Source of the DNA: Lineus longissimus
Taxonomy: Eukaryota; Nemertea; Pilidiophora; Heteronemertea; Lineidae
Length of the DNA stretch: 64,000 nucleotides
NCBI RefSeq assembly: GCF_910592395.1
Contig: NC_088323.1
Coordinates: 5,456,001 to 5,520,000, forward strand
Reading direction: 5' to 3'
A program made the translations under genes and the position numbers. The notes beneath the pieces were generated by a model that did no database searches, was not told the DNA's origin, and saw nothing but the letters and a program-made list of their open reading frames with translations. Below, one piece after another: positions 40,001 through 52,457 of this stretch (position 1 is the first letter of the stretch; each line of letters starts with the position of its first letter).

Positions 40001-43000
40001 AAACATTAACAGTTTAAAAGAATTCTCTTACTTTGTGCTGAATTGACAGTTTACAAACAACAATTTTACACTGTTGCAGTATGACTTGTTTATTTTTCAC
40101 ATTGCATATTGAGCACAAAAATACATTCAGAAGAGACATATAACTCTGAGCGCATACCGCTATACGCACACCTAATCTTTAATGATGGAGTTTATAATGT
40201 GACTTGCATAAAATTAAAAAGTGATGTGAAATATGAAACAATGGAACAACAACTGTGATGTGTTTTAGTAAGACTTTGACCTTCTGACAGGTTTATAGAC
40301 TTTCATTCAGGGTGGCACCCATAATATCTTTCATTCATATTTGTGATGGTGTGACACCGTTACCATGGTTACCAATCAAAACTCTTCGTACTGACCCGTG
40401 ATTTTTTGCTACATTGCGTAGCAATTGTTGTATCCTCCTGTAATACAGAATCAAGTCATGGAAAAGCCGAAAGAATATTGATAGCTTTGTATGAAATATC
40501 AGGTTAAAAGAATAAAATGCAAAAAATCCATGACAACATCAACCCACATGAACATCTGAGTTTTTAACTTCAACAGAAAAAACAACGTAATTCTTTTTTC
40601 ATTGCTGGCCCAGTTCGAAAGAGGAGATATAATTGTAGTTTACTCACGTCCATCTCGATTTCTTTCCTACCACGCTTTCGTGCGCGCCTCAGAGAACTCA
40701 GATCTGAAAGTAGAAATAGGAACGGGCCTAATGGGGACAGAGCGAACTAGGCCAGCCCGCCACTGAAACTCTGGCGACCACAGGCTCCGTTCACCTTGCT
40801 GTGGTTGATGCTGCCAGTGGCTGGACACCTCTCATCTAGACAAATGACTGCAACTATTCTCTATAAAGGGCAATTAAGCTCAATAAGCCGTCGTCCGGAT
40901 AGCACATCACATCTTGAAGGGGACAAAGGCACGAACGAAGGAGCAAAAAGCTGACCTCACTGCTGCTGGATGCCATGACACCCCAACAACCATAAGTCAT
41001 GCGTAGGAGTGGTTATGAGAGAAGGACAAATACAATGAAACCATAGCAAAGTGACTTGACCAAAATCAGGCAAGTGCAGTCCGTTTGAGTTGAAACCTAC
41101 CTTTACTGTACTGCTTCATTTGATGCGACACCGTGATACACATGACGACAAGCTGTGCTAGTGCCTTGCCACGTGGATCGATCAACACGAGCATCTTGTA
41201 CTCCGATCCCTGGAGCAGACGCGGGATGGTGTTAGTGATGAGGCACAGGGTCAGCTGCTCAATGTCCATGTAGAATAGACCGTACACCATGCAAACGGCT
41301 TGTTGGAGTTCTTCTGGGTGGCTGTGGGTCAACATTTCCTGTTTCAAGAAAGGAAGATGTTAAAAACAACTCACTGCAGATTTCCAGAGCTTTGTCTCCA
41401 TTGATGCACTATTTGGCCATGTTGCCAGTCTCTCGGTGTCCCAGAGTGGGCAGTTCTGAAGTACATACTCGGGTGTTCGATCTACGGAAAGTCTGCAGTG
41501 GCCTGCAGGAATAAATACGAAATTTACCTTGATGATACAGTCGCAGAACCAGACAGCGCCACCAACATTTAACAGCTGCTCCATGGTGTGGACTGACTTT
41601 ATGTCCGTGCATCCTTTCTTAAAAATTGACTTCAGCGTGGAGACGAGGAGGTCATAGGCGAGTTGGTCGTTTTTCAGATACTGCTGAGACTCGACGGTCT
41701 GTTTCCCCGGTTGGGCGGGCACCAGGTCCTGTGTCATGCGCTTGAGGACGATACTCATGAGGTGTGACCTGAAAAGATAAGGGATAATTTCAGGTTAGAA
41801 CTCGAGGAATGATGTTGAGAGTGTGCTTCTTTCTAGCTGGTTATTGAACCATCTTCTAATTTCCGCTGGCATGATTGGACCCAATTTGGAGGTTTCCTCA
41901 GAAGACAGTCACCTAAGTCGTCACGCAACACTTGGCCCGGAGGTGCAATCGTGCCGCATGCAAAATATGTTTGAACAAGTTGCGCTGCGGTCAAACCTTA
42001 CACAAAAGTGCCAAGGCCCATCATGATCTGGTGACCACATCAAGATCATCTATCAATTGAACACAAAGCAGACAAAACTTTCTGACGAAATATTTCATGA
42101 ACAAACCACAACATGAAATCAGAAACATCAGAATAGTGCAAACAAGCAAAAAGGAGAAATTTGAAAAGGATAAAGTTATGTGGTTTGGCATCTTTGTTAG
42201 CATTATTCATCAGGTGATCCTAAAATGATGTGATGATGATCAAAGTGCTTTTCATTTCATGAAGAAGTTCTTACTAGTTTAGGAAAGATGGTCAATTCTG
42301 TTGGGAATTTGGGGATCCTGAGAATTTCTTCAAATCAAGTCATTTGACAATCATTATACACCAATGACGAGTACTCCTAGTCTTAAGTACTCCCACTTTG
42401 TAGGATCCTAACAATGAGTGGCCCACCCTGGAGTGTCTTAACATGGAACATCTGGACTCAGTGGATCCAAACACATGGCGTACCTCGAGGACTGTATAAA
42501 TTCTTCTTACCTGTCTTGATAATACTGGTTGTTCTCACCAGAGGGGGCTGGACTCTTGAGCTGCTGCATGTTGGGCCTGAATAATACATTTAAAGCATAA
42601 AACGTCGTGGCATACCATTTGACTGCACTGCCAAACAAATTTAACATAATTATCATGGTCAGATTCAGATTCAAACATTTATTCACGTTTACAGCAGCAT
42701 TTTTAGAAACGCATCAGTCCGTGCCCAGCAGCCAGCAGACTAGAATGGGATGTGGGATTTCCTGACCTAAGGTTAAGAAATGTGGTGATAAGCGTTTGCT
42801 TAAAACCCTCTTGTGACCATTTTGTGTCAGGTTTAGGACAAATTGTAACTGCTCCAAAAATCTAATATTAGGAGCAGTCTCTAGAGATCAGGTAGCAAAG
42901 ATATTTAGAAATAGATTGAACAGGTAGCTAAAAGCAGTGATGAGACTACTATTACTGACACTACAAGAAGCAAACTCGACTGTAGACCGCAAAGTTTTCA

Positions 43001-46000
43001 CGCCTCTTAAAGGGTAACTCGTGTCAAATTTCACCATATAATGTTTTAGCTGTTTTTGACAAATGACTATGTCACTTTCTCATAAATCGGTAAGGTTTTC
43101 GAATTGAAATGCACATTTTCTAGAAATTGATGGTTTAATCCCCCCCGGACAGCTTGCTTCGATGCCGTTTTCGTTGATGACGTCACAACATGAACATTTT
43201 CGTGGTCGCGGTGGTTTACATTCCATGATTTTATAATAAATCTAATCAAAAATGGAAAATTTGAGCTTTACATTTGTGATCAACAATTAAAAACGGACGT
43301 ATTTCCGCAAAGTTGTAAACCACATCATAGTATCACTTTAAATAAAATTGTCACGTTATCTATGTGGCGGATTAGAAAATTTCTGTTAGTTTTTCCAATT
43401 GAGGTTATTCGTGAACACAAAATACCATGGAAATTTGGCAGTCTGCAGTTAACCTGTCAGCAAACACGCAATGACGTCTGCTATAAAATGAAAACTGAGA
43501 GAACAACACTGAAAGAAAGGGCATGCCAAAGAAAGAAAACTAGAATTGCCAAATAGGTGGCTGAGTAGAAAACTCTTATAACAACCTAAGCAAAACTGCT
43601 AATTCCCATTCCCAAACTTATTCCTGAGTGGGGAGACTTTGTTCAATCCAGTGGTACAAGTTTCCAGCGGAGATTTTCTGGACTTTGATTTCAATAGTCC
43701 AGGCCACTGAATCACAGCTCCATGAAATGAGTCATCGCATCTTACCGTTCGTTGTAGTACTGGCTTGGGTCAGGTGGTGCCGGTGCCTTGAGTTGCTGTA
43801 GCATGTTCAGGGGATGCTGGCGGATGTCCTCGGAGCTGATGTTAATGTAGCTGCAGAGCCAGGCGCCAACGACGACCGGTAGCGAACACATCTTACTGCG
43901 GATGTTATCCAGAATGATCTGAAAGTTGAGTAATTTTGATCGAACCAGCTAAATTTTATTTGTTGGCTAGGATGCAAGCTTGGCTATTCGAATGTCTTAA
44001 GAGGGGCTTGAACCTCATGAGAATAGCATTTTCTTATCAGGCTGAAAAGCACTACGAACTTAGTTAAACTATCTTGTGAAACAAATCAAATGACAACCAG
44101 CCATCAGTAGCAATAAGCATTGAATAGTAGTTGAATTATCTTGTAAAAGCCCCCTATTGTCAGAATTTGGTACATAGTTCAAGATAAGTATTGCTTCTAC
44201 ATTCTCAGTCCATAAAAAATGGACTTGATAGTGATTCTGATAGATACATACCTTGACATTATCATACGATAGCGCTCCATGTTCTAAGGCGATGAGGACT
44301 TCTTGTATAACTGCCGGTGTGTTGTTGCAAACTTCATGCCACTTTGCCAAGCTGCAAACCACAATTACGAAGTTTTTATGGTGAGATTTTAAAAGATATA
44401 TATATGTATAAGAACTTTGCCATAAATAGACAAAATACAAACCAATTAGGTTTGTACAGCAGATTATACCACATCTGAAAGGACATGGCCTTCATCCAAC
44501 TGCAACACTGTGGCTTGACTTGGCGACCACATGCCGAGGCAGCCATAGGACGTACGTAGTCACAGATCATCTGTCAGGGCAGACACTGTTTACCTACCCC
44601 TGTTTGAGTTCACCTCCCACATTGAACTGTGTGATCAGGCTGTCCACTTTTGCCTGGTCGGGCGGTAAGTAGGCATCCAGTGATCGGAACCTTCCATCTT
44701 CGGGCAGACATCGAAGGGCCCACTGAGCGAAGAAGGATTCTGCAGATTCTCTTTGCTGAGTGATTATCTGAAGAAAAGAAGGAAATATAGGGTGTAAAAA
44801 AACATTTCCAAAGAAAGGTTTACTCATTATTGACACCAGTTGCCCAGAAGCTTTCGGAAAATTTTCAAACAACTCTGCATACAGGAATGTGCTGTCGTTA
44901 GTCCATAACAAGCTGTTGAAAAAGGAGTATCATCTTCTGCCTTTAGGTCATACAAGTCATCAATATTCTACACCCACCTCGACTCCATATAACTGTGTGA
45001 TATGGCACAACATGAGGAATGATATATCAAAGAGAAGTGCGCGTATATGTGCGGCCTTTCCTCCCTCCCCGGTAGTGCTCTTGGCAAACTCATTGAACCT
45101 GAAATGAGAAGTGTGATACTGTTTAAAACATACACAGAGACTATTGGCATGTGAAGTGTTCAAATGCAAGAGCACCTGAACGCAATTTTGAAAAAATTGA
45201 GATAAGTAGAAACAGTAGAGATACGTATTGTAAATGAAAAGGATATCACCATGTAAACACTGTCAGTTGCTTTGACTTACTTGATTAATTTCACAGCAAA
45301 GCTCTGCAGTTTTCCAGTCGCTGCTGCTGCGGCCAAAATCAGCTCGAAGCTCTTGCCGGACATCATGTGACATAGGACCCCCAGCAGAGCATCCTGGTTC
45401 TTCGAGTAATCGGCATCAAGGGTCTGAAGAGATCAGTTAATTCAAGACGTGCATGATGTCCGTTTTAAAATGTTGGGTTATACGGATGACTTTCATAACA
45501 AAAAGGCGGACTGACATCAGGAATCCACCAGACGTCGCAAACGATCCGTTGTATTTCTAACATCAATTCGCCATCTAAGTCATCCATACTCTGGTCATTC
45601 AGGATATATTACAAGGTTATAAATGGCATACTTTACTGCTATAGTAGTAATATACAAGGCAAGCTCATATATTTTTATAGCAGTTATATGCAATGGTATA
45701 TCTGTCAATATCTACAGAGTTTTACATGTACATGTACCTTCAATATACTTATACTCGTAGATAAAGCTTGTGGAGTGACGGTAGTTTGAACTTTCTGCAA
45801 CATAAATGGCGTCTTTAAGAAACACCAGTATCATATAGTTTGGCCACCAAACCAGTCTTTTGCGTCATAAGTTACTCTCAATCTTCCATAAAAAACGCTC
45901 CGAGCCCCGAAATCGCTAATATGTGTGTTTTAGGTTATATGGAAGCAGAAATCAGTGCAAAGCCGATGGCTCAATCAAAGGGGATAAAGGAGTGTAGCAA

Positions 46001-49000
46001 TAATTTCTGTATTGATTTATGATACTCTGGTCTTGAGAAGCTATTGCAAAGACAGTTTTCTCTGGGGCCTCTCTGGAGGGGGATGGTCGTCCAGCCATGA
46101 AAGACTTCATGTAAACACAACAAACTATACCTTGAGTATACTGGTGACAGTGGGCTCCGCTCTTAGGATCAAACTTGGGCTGGGCTGAGATGTATTCTGC
46201 TCGGGGTTCTTTGACTTTCTACTCTCACTTTGCCTAAAGACAAGACCACGAAGAAAGATAAGAGGATTACATTTGTAGCAGATAAACAATTGATATTCTC
46301 TAGTCTTAATCTGGAGAATCACAATTCTGAACTCCGGGCATTAGGTGCCAAATCCAGTTGGCTAACTTGTAATAAAGCATCATATCATGCAGTTCATTTT
46401 CTTTTCGGGGGGGGGGGGGAGGGTATCATTTCATACCTTTTTGCCATCAGTTTCCTGCACTGGTGCTCCGTCAGATTGTTGTATTTATTCCATAACTCAA
46501 GCAGAAGAAAATGGAGACAGTCGCAGCTGAAAAATGCAAGTACAAAAAACGATTTACCTCACATCCTGTAAACCCGAGTATATTTGGTTTTGGTGTTTAG
46601 TACACTCTTGTCTAGAAATGAATGAAGTTTTTATGGATCTCAAAGGGCAGGCACTGTTGTTTCACTTTAATTCTGGTCTTTTGCTCTGTCAATTTTGTGA
46701 CCACAGACTGCATCCTTTTGATGCAGCAGAAGGTTAAATCGAGCCTGGGCGAAGTGAATAACTGTGGAAACAGAAATGTGGTGGGACTTTTGTCACTTGT
46801 TCTGTATACAAATGCAGCACATTTGCAATAAACTTTGAAACAAAATTTCAATTTTCACTCACTTGCATCTAGTGTCCGTCAAGTCCAAGAGCGGTGTAAA
46901 TCGTAATAATAGTTCGATTCCTTGTTCCATACTGGTTCCACTCTCACGAAATGACGGCTGAATCTGCTCCATCTTTTGGAGGATCTGAGGTAACTGGAAC
47001 AAGAGTGGGAAACAATTGGTAAGAATTACTGCAAAGGGTAGAATAGTGGATATAAAACTGAATTAAGAAGATTTAAATCTGCCCCACATGCCTTGTCACT
47101 CACTGCCAGACCACTTTGGCTAAGTTTTCTCAGAGAGGGTCACACATGGTATTGGAAATGAAAACAACATGACCTTGACCTCATACCTTCAAAAAGCTTA
47201 CTAACCTTAAGGAATGTGAAGGCGACCCATTTCAGTTCCTCCTGGCTTCCACCTGCATCGATCAAGCCATAAAAACAAGCCTTGATGACATCACAATACA
47301 CAGACGGCCGATTCAAACCCTGTAATTCAAACATTACCAGGTTGATTAAACCTACTTTTAAGTGAGAAGTCATTAAGATTTCTTGCACAGCGATTAAAGT
47401 TACTTAATTATGACCATTGTCGCTTTGAAACAATATCGACAGTCACTTTGTGTTTAAGTTGACCTACCTACCTGCAATTTCTCCACCAAAATCAATTGGT
47501 CAATGAACGGTTGAATCTCGCCAGTGGGATTCAAGATGGCTTCCTGTGGCAGTAGGATACTAATCGTTGGGTTGCCAAGGACTGTCGACATGTTGAGGAC
47601 GCCCGGCGCGTCTGCATCCATCTCGGAGATTCTGGGGGACGGCGAAGGTAAAGATTAGAGGACACATAATCAACGTCCAATAGAAGGGCTGGATCAGTTT
47701 GACAGAACTTAGTCTTAGACTCACCAGGGAGAGTGTGGCCATTGGTTTGAAGCTAGTATTCTGCGAATCCTTGGTCTCCTCACCAAGGCAAGCTATGGTT
47801 GCTGAACAGCCTTTCAAAACTCTTCATGGGGTAAAATTTCATTGATGCCAGGGCCAGCAAAACTTTAGAATCACCCAAGTCGGATTTTGAGTGGTGGCCA
47901 TTGGGAGGCATGACGAAAATCATGGAAGACAAGACAGAAGCCAATGATATTGCAAATATTAAGAGAATCTCATTGAAGTATAAGTTGATGGCTTGTGGTA
48001 TGGGTAGCTGAGGTTGATCGAGTTGCACAAACCTGTTAAGTAGCTTTAGGCTCGAGTCTACTTTACTTCTGAGCGCCGACGTGATGGTTGCAGAGTGAAG
48101 CTGTCCTAAAGTCCCACGAACGTTCGCCTCGGTTTGTTCGATCTGACGGAATGTTTCTGCTTCGTCTAATATGGCGATGTGAAGCATAGCCCTCGTCGTC
48201 CGATTTTCTATGAGCACGCTGAGGACGTCGCAAGCCTTATCGAGAATGTTGGTGAATTCAGGTTCTCCTTTGCTGTCGTTGACTTTCTGTAGGGCTTTGT
48301 GAGAACAGGCCAACAGCCACTCGATAAAGTTGAGGAGGACTTTTGACAGGGCCATGGCCTCTTCTGTGACTCCGTAGTGACTGAAAAAAGTCACCTCAGT
48401 TTAGTTTTTTAAGCTCTGTACAAACCAGTGATTTTAATCACTGTGACCTACAGTCATAATTGCTGGTATGTGGGACAAAAATATCTAGGTCATCTGAATA
48501 CTCTACCTTGCTCTACTGAGGAATCCCTCGGTTAACTCCATCAGACTCTTGATACAGTAAGGCTTGTTCAAGTCGTCATACTTCATTATGGCACGCAACG
48601 TAGCGGTCAATGATACAACCTGCGTACTGATACAGTACTTGAGGTAGATGAGGACCTGTGCGTTTGGACTGATGCCAACCAGGGCCTGCTCCAATATCAG
48701 TTCTGAAAAGAAATATAATAATCATTATCATCATTGACATCAAATAAGACTTGAGCCTTTGCCATAAAGTCATGACAGGAACATTCACACATTTTAAAGA
48801 TTACTTCGACAGCACTCTGAACATTCTGCCAACTGATGCTGATGTCAATGCTCCACATCTGTGCACAGTGAGTTAATAGAGTTAGTGAATACGGTGCCAC
48901 TGCAGATTGCTGGTAGTCTATCATATTCATATCTGAGGACGTTTAACACGGAGGTCGGGAGTTTGTGTTTTATAACTTGGCAACTGGGTTTTTATGGATG

Positions 49001-49497
49001 CTTGTCAACTTTAAAATGAAATAATTGCTCACCTGACAAACTATAAGTATCTCCATTATGATTATGTGACAACGGCAAATGTTTCTTCAGGTTGATGCCC
49101 CACTGTATATCTGACCAACGCTCTCGCCAGGCTTGCAGTAGCAGACATTTTATGGCCTTAGTGTTGCTGTTGTGATTTTTAGCACCGATGCTGAAAAAAA
49201 GGATACAAGTGCAGATAGACTACTGGTACCAGAACGAGTTAGATACAAAAGAATTAGAATAATAGAATAGAATGCAGATTGTGAGATTGAGATTCTGTCA
49301 TTTTCTTTTGCCATCAAAACAATCAATGAACAAAACACATTCAACCAACAAAACCTCAACACATTACACATCAAACGATTCTAGAAATACTATAGATAAT
49401 GCACATCACTTTGAATTCACCATCACTTGCATCGTTATTTAGTTAGCAGGGTGTTTTTGTACCTAATTTGAGACACAGAAGTGCTATTGTATTCCAT
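37037..49497 (-). CDS. MED24: Mediator complex subunit 24
   Basis: Twenty-one exons join in phase to 1054 aa (human 989): 49463-49497, 49033-49190, 48507-48702, 48033-48380, 47472-47631, 47206-47319, 46863-46993, 46437-46526, 46131-46233, 45281-45423, 44978-45098, 44598-44767, 44252-44351, 43746-43918, 42511-42576, 41528-41768, 41101-41338, 40648-40703, 38043-38139, 37570-37790 and 37037-37240. Family signatures are LQAWRERWSDIQWGINLKK, EELKWVAFTFLK, SLILRAEPTVTSILK, MMSGKSFELILAAAAATGKL, IRALLFDISFLMLCHITQ, GGAVWFCDCIIK and DPLNKAMVKLFGLFSS. MED24 is in the Mediator tail and links nuclear receptors and other activators to RNA polymerase II. The first coding exon (11 codons, context CAAAATGG) is inferred from phase and context and is the least certain. 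A basic cluster RRARKRGRK lies in exon 18, and the tail after the conserved region is Pro/Ser-rich. Exon 15 duplicates the end of exon 14 (see findings). Confidence 0.94.
37318..37545 (+). mobile_element. tRNA-derived SINE, copy A (MED24 intron 20)
   Basis: A tRNA-like head (GGCAATGTGACTTGAGCG, GGCTCATATAATC) is followed by a B-box-like GGGTTTGACTC. A tRNA-unrelated body follows: TCACTGATGTTTTGT, CCTCGTACC, TTTGCCAGGGCAAG. The same order of motifs recurs at 50130-50330. Confidence 0.6.
38140..40647 (-). other. MED24 intron 18 (non-coding)
   Basis: A 2.5-kb intron between the exons encoding KEIEMD and DAEDDQDE. It holds a poly-C run near 39333-39347 and a perfect hairpin at 39925-39970. A 95-codon minus-strand ORF at 38828-39115 has no recognisable motifs or fitting splice sites. 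Confidence 0.6.
39925..39970. repeat. Perfect 19-bp hairpin
   Basis: TTTAGAAACATTGGCCTGC at 39925-39943 is the exact reverse complement of 39952-39970, with an 8-nt loop (AAGTACTG). The palindrome does not extend further. It lies inside MED24 intron 18. Confidence 0.85.
42511..42576 (-). other. MED24 exon 15, tandem-duplicated 66-nt cassette
   Basis: The exon encodes PNMQQLKSPAPSGENNQYYQ plus DR, closely matching the last residues of exon 14 (LQQLKAPAPPDPSQYYNER). Both its ends are phase 2 and it is 22 codons long, so it can be included or skipped without a frameshift. Human MED24 has one copy of this segment. Confidence 0.75.
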
Positions 49498-49728
49498 TTT
49501 GGTTCATTTGTCTCCCAGTAGATGGCGTTTAGCAAAAGTCTTGCCCCGCGCATAAAACCTGTGTGTACATTTTTCTATGAAGGCAAATAATTTCTGTGCG
49601 TCTGACTTGGTATTGCAGTCACATAACTAGCAGATGAAAATTTCTGATAAAAAATGAAATAAATGCATACTTATTGTCAATATTTCATCAATTTTGAGTG
49701 ATGCGCAAGTTGTCATCTTGATTCCACC
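49498..49728. promoter_or_regulatory. Candidate bidirectional promoter of MED24 and the aldo-keto reductase
   Basis: 231 bp separate the inferred MED24 ATG (49497, minus) from the aldo-keto reductase ATG (49729, plus, context CCACCATGA). The interval therefore has to contain both 5' UTRs and at least the core promoters, unless either gene has an upstream non-coding exon. I see no clear TATA box. Confidence 0.55.
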
Positions 49729-52008
49729 ATGAATACTGTCAAGCTGAATACAGGAGCACTGATGCCAATCATTGGATGTAAATATTTTGTCGAGGAAATT
49801 TAAATTTTATTGATTTCTGAAAACCTCTGACTTGAGATCATCAATGACATCATGCGATTACGAGATAGATAGGCCAGGCCTAGCTCGAGCAAATCAAAAG
49901 CGAAACTGTCAAATCTGAAGTTGAGACATTACATAATCCAGAGGAAATCATTCTTCCTTAATCCCATAAATCATGAAATAGCGTAAATCCCTGACGTCTG
50001 AAATAGACCCGGCTGTATCAGTGTATGTTCTTTGACTTTATTTCAGTGGGGACATTCCAAATCAAAGGAAGTGAGCTTATTCATAAAATCTTGGATGTGG
50101 CTTTGAGAGCCGGTTACAGATCAATTGGTAAGAATCTCATAGAGAGGAAGGACTGGCTCATAATCTAGGTCCTGGGTTCGACTCTCAAGAGGGTCACCAC
50201 TGTTTTGTTTTAGTGAACTTGACACACAACCGTAAATTGATTTGTCCTTTAAATGAGGTATAAGGCCAAGGATCCTTGTACCTGTGTGTCCTTGTCAGGG
50301 CAAGTAAAAGCCCCACCAAGTAGGAAACATGAGTAACATGTGATGGACTCTACCTCTTGCCGAAGTCTGACTGACTAGGCCACTAAACCTAATTGTGTAT
50401 TAATCTGTTACCAATATCATGCTTCACTTTTCAGACACAGCAGGTGGCTACAGAAATGAAGAAGACATTGGGAAGAGCTTGAAGGAAATGCTTCCCAAGT
50501 ATAACTTAAAACGGTCCGATGTCTTTATAACAAGCAAACTTCGTAAGTATCTGTAGGGTAAAAAATACTACCAGTGTATCAAAAATCTATGTGTCATGAA
50601 TATGTAAGTAACTTCAAATCTTCTAGTTATAAGAATGACTTACTTCCCTACCTTTGGTCTATCAAGCCATCATGGACATCTCTGCTTGTATTTCAGCTCC
50701 GAAATTCCAAGGTAAATCCAAGAGCCGTGAATCGTGCCTTCAGTCACTCAAGGACCTCCAATGTGACTATCTTGATTTGTATCTTATCCACTGGCCAGGC
50801 ACCCAAGGAATGAAGACAGATGATCCAAGAAACGTGGAGTTGAGGAAGGAAAGTTGGCTGGAGTTGGAGCAGTTGTGTAAAGAAGGAAAACTAAAGGCCA
50901 TTGGGGTGTCAAATTATATGATACCACATCTAGAAGAACTGTTGAAATTCTGTTCAATAAAGCCAGCCCTTCTTCAGGTATGGTACTTCACAACTTGCAA
51001 AGTACACTTTTGAATTACCCCAGGAAGATCTATGACATAAGGGCAATCATTCATTGAAAGCCCCAGTAGTATTTGTTTGGGAAAAGACGTATATATCCAC
51101 AATGAAAGGTCTTAAACATCAATGTTGACTGCAGACATAAATTTCATATAAATGTTATGGGTTTTCTATTGCAGATTGAACACCATCCTTACTTGAATCA
51201 GAAAGATATTGTAAGCTTTTGTAAAGAACATGACATAGCCTACCAGGCTTATTCTTCATTGGGATCTCACTCGGACCAGAACAAGGTTTGTTACCATAAA
51301 TTGGCATGTGTCAGTGTGGACTGCTTGGCACAATGCTTCCACATGTATATTCATGTCAGTTGCTTTGTTTACATTCCAATGTCTCATGACAACTAGGGAC
51401 ACAGGTCATGTACTGATGACAACCAGGGATTGTAGAAAGACACTCTCACACTCTCTCTCAGTTAAACCAATTGCCAATATCATCAAGGGCTGTAGGAGTA
51501 AGACAATACAGTGCTATACCAGTCTTCGACTATAGCATCTCATCTCATAGTTCTCCTTTCTCTTGCAGTTGAAGGACGACCCTGTTATACTAGAACTGGC
51601 CAAAAGACACCAGAAAACCCCAGCTCAGATTCTATTGAGGTGGGCCGTACAACAAGATATAGGTAAGTGGCAGGTCCTCATCATGACCCAAAACGAAGCA
51701 GCTTGTCCAACTCAAGCAGACACAACCTTGGAATCTCTCTCATAGTCATAATCTTGAATAACTGTCGCCGAGAGTCTCATCCCATGACATATACGATTGA
51801 TGAAAGCAGATTTATTTCAAAAGTACTAGTACTAATCATGCTTTTTGTTCACCGTTTTGCAGGTGTCCTTCCTCGGTCAACAAATACAGTTCACGTGGAG
51901 GAGAATTTCAACATATTCGACTTCGATTTGCCAGAGGAGGATATCACCAAAATCAACTCGTTAGATCAACAGTTACATTACTGTTGGGATCCAAGGACTA
52001 TTGTATGA
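49729..52008 (+). CDS. Aldo-keto reductase (AKR superfamily), 289 aa
   Basis: Seven exons join in phase: 49729-49777, 50047-50127, 50435-50542, 50697-50977, 51175-51285, 51569-51662 and 51863-52008. The start (MNTVKLNTGALMPIIG, context CCACCATGA) matches the usual beta-hairpin start of the fold and joins to LGTFQIKGS. The catalytic tetrad is visible: Asp in SIDTAGGYRNE, the Tyr four residues later, Lys in FITSKL and His in LYLIHWPG. The NADPH-binding end shows VLPRSTNTVHVEENFNIFDF. Enzymes of this type reduce aldehydes and ketones with NADPH in the cytosol. The substrate cannot be read from sequence. The length and the short C-terminal loop resemble the YtbE-like/prokaryote-type AKRs rather than vertebrate AKR1 (about 320 aa). 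The stop codon lies within the first unit of a 40-bp minisatellite. AATAAA follows at 52410. Confidence 0.92.
50130..50330 (+). mobile_element. tRNA-derived SINE, copy B (AKR intron 2)
   Basis: It starts within a few bases of the exon-2 donor. It carries GGCTCATAATCTAGGTCCTG, the B box GGGTTCGACTC, TCACCACTGTTTTGT, CCTTGTACC and TTGTCAGGGCAAG, in the same order as copy A at 37318-37545. The sequences are diverged, so the family is old. Confidence 0.6.
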
Positions 52009-52249
52009 ACATTTGGATTGTATTCAGGATCCATGGACGATTGTATGAACATTTGGATTGTATTCGGGATCCATGGACTATTGTATGGACATTTGGATTG
52101 TATTCGGGATCCATGGATTATTGTATGAACATTTGGATTGTATTCGGGATCCATGGACTATTGTATGAACATTTGGACTGTATTCGGGATCCATGGACTA
52201 TTGTATGAACATTTGCATTGTATTCGGGATCCATGGACTATTGTATGAA
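51986..52249. repeat. 40-bp minisatellite spanning the AKR stop codon and 3' UTR
   Basis: The unit GGGATCCATGGACTATTGTA followed by TGAACATTTGGATTGTATTC is repeated about 6.6 times with few changes. The first unit (51986-52025) contains the last codons of the reductase (GGATCCAAGGACTATTGTA) and its TGA. The other units lie in the 3' UTR. The period is not a multiple of three. Confidence 0.92.
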
Positions 52250-52409
52250 GAGACAATGACCAAACATTAGGATACATAGGTGGAAGTTGAACCAAAATGT
52301 AGCTTATAACCTAAGCTAATGAACATGTGGGTTACTCTATGCGCCCCACTTTTGACTTCAGTACCCAAGTTGGTGTAATAGTTTAAATATCTACATGTAC
52401 TCGACAGCA

Positions 52410-52415
52410 AATAAA
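52410..52415 (+). terminator. Polyadenylation signal AATAAA of the aldo-keto reductase
   Basis: A canonical hexamer 402 bp after the stop codon, downstream of the minisatellite. Confidence 0.55.
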
Positions 52416-52451
52416 TGACAAATCTTTACTTGAATTCTAATATGGTTTGTT

Positions 52452-52457
52452 TTTATT
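52452..52457 (-). terminator. Candidate polyadenylation signal of the zinc-finger gene
   Basis: TTTATT on the plus strand, about 790 bp beyond the zinc-finger stop, in an AT-rich stretch next to the opposing gene's signal. Confidence 0.35.

Noticed and set aside
50150-50200. tRNA gene suggested by GGGTTCGACTC
   Set aside because: Only a B-box-like sequence is present. Acceptor and anticodon stems cannot be formed, and the same body recurs elsewhere, so it fits a SINE.
52009-52208. Open frame through the 40-bp repeats after the AKR stop
   Set aside because: It stays open only because the repeat lacks stops in that frame. It is out of frame with the reductase, whose TGA at 52006 is well supported.
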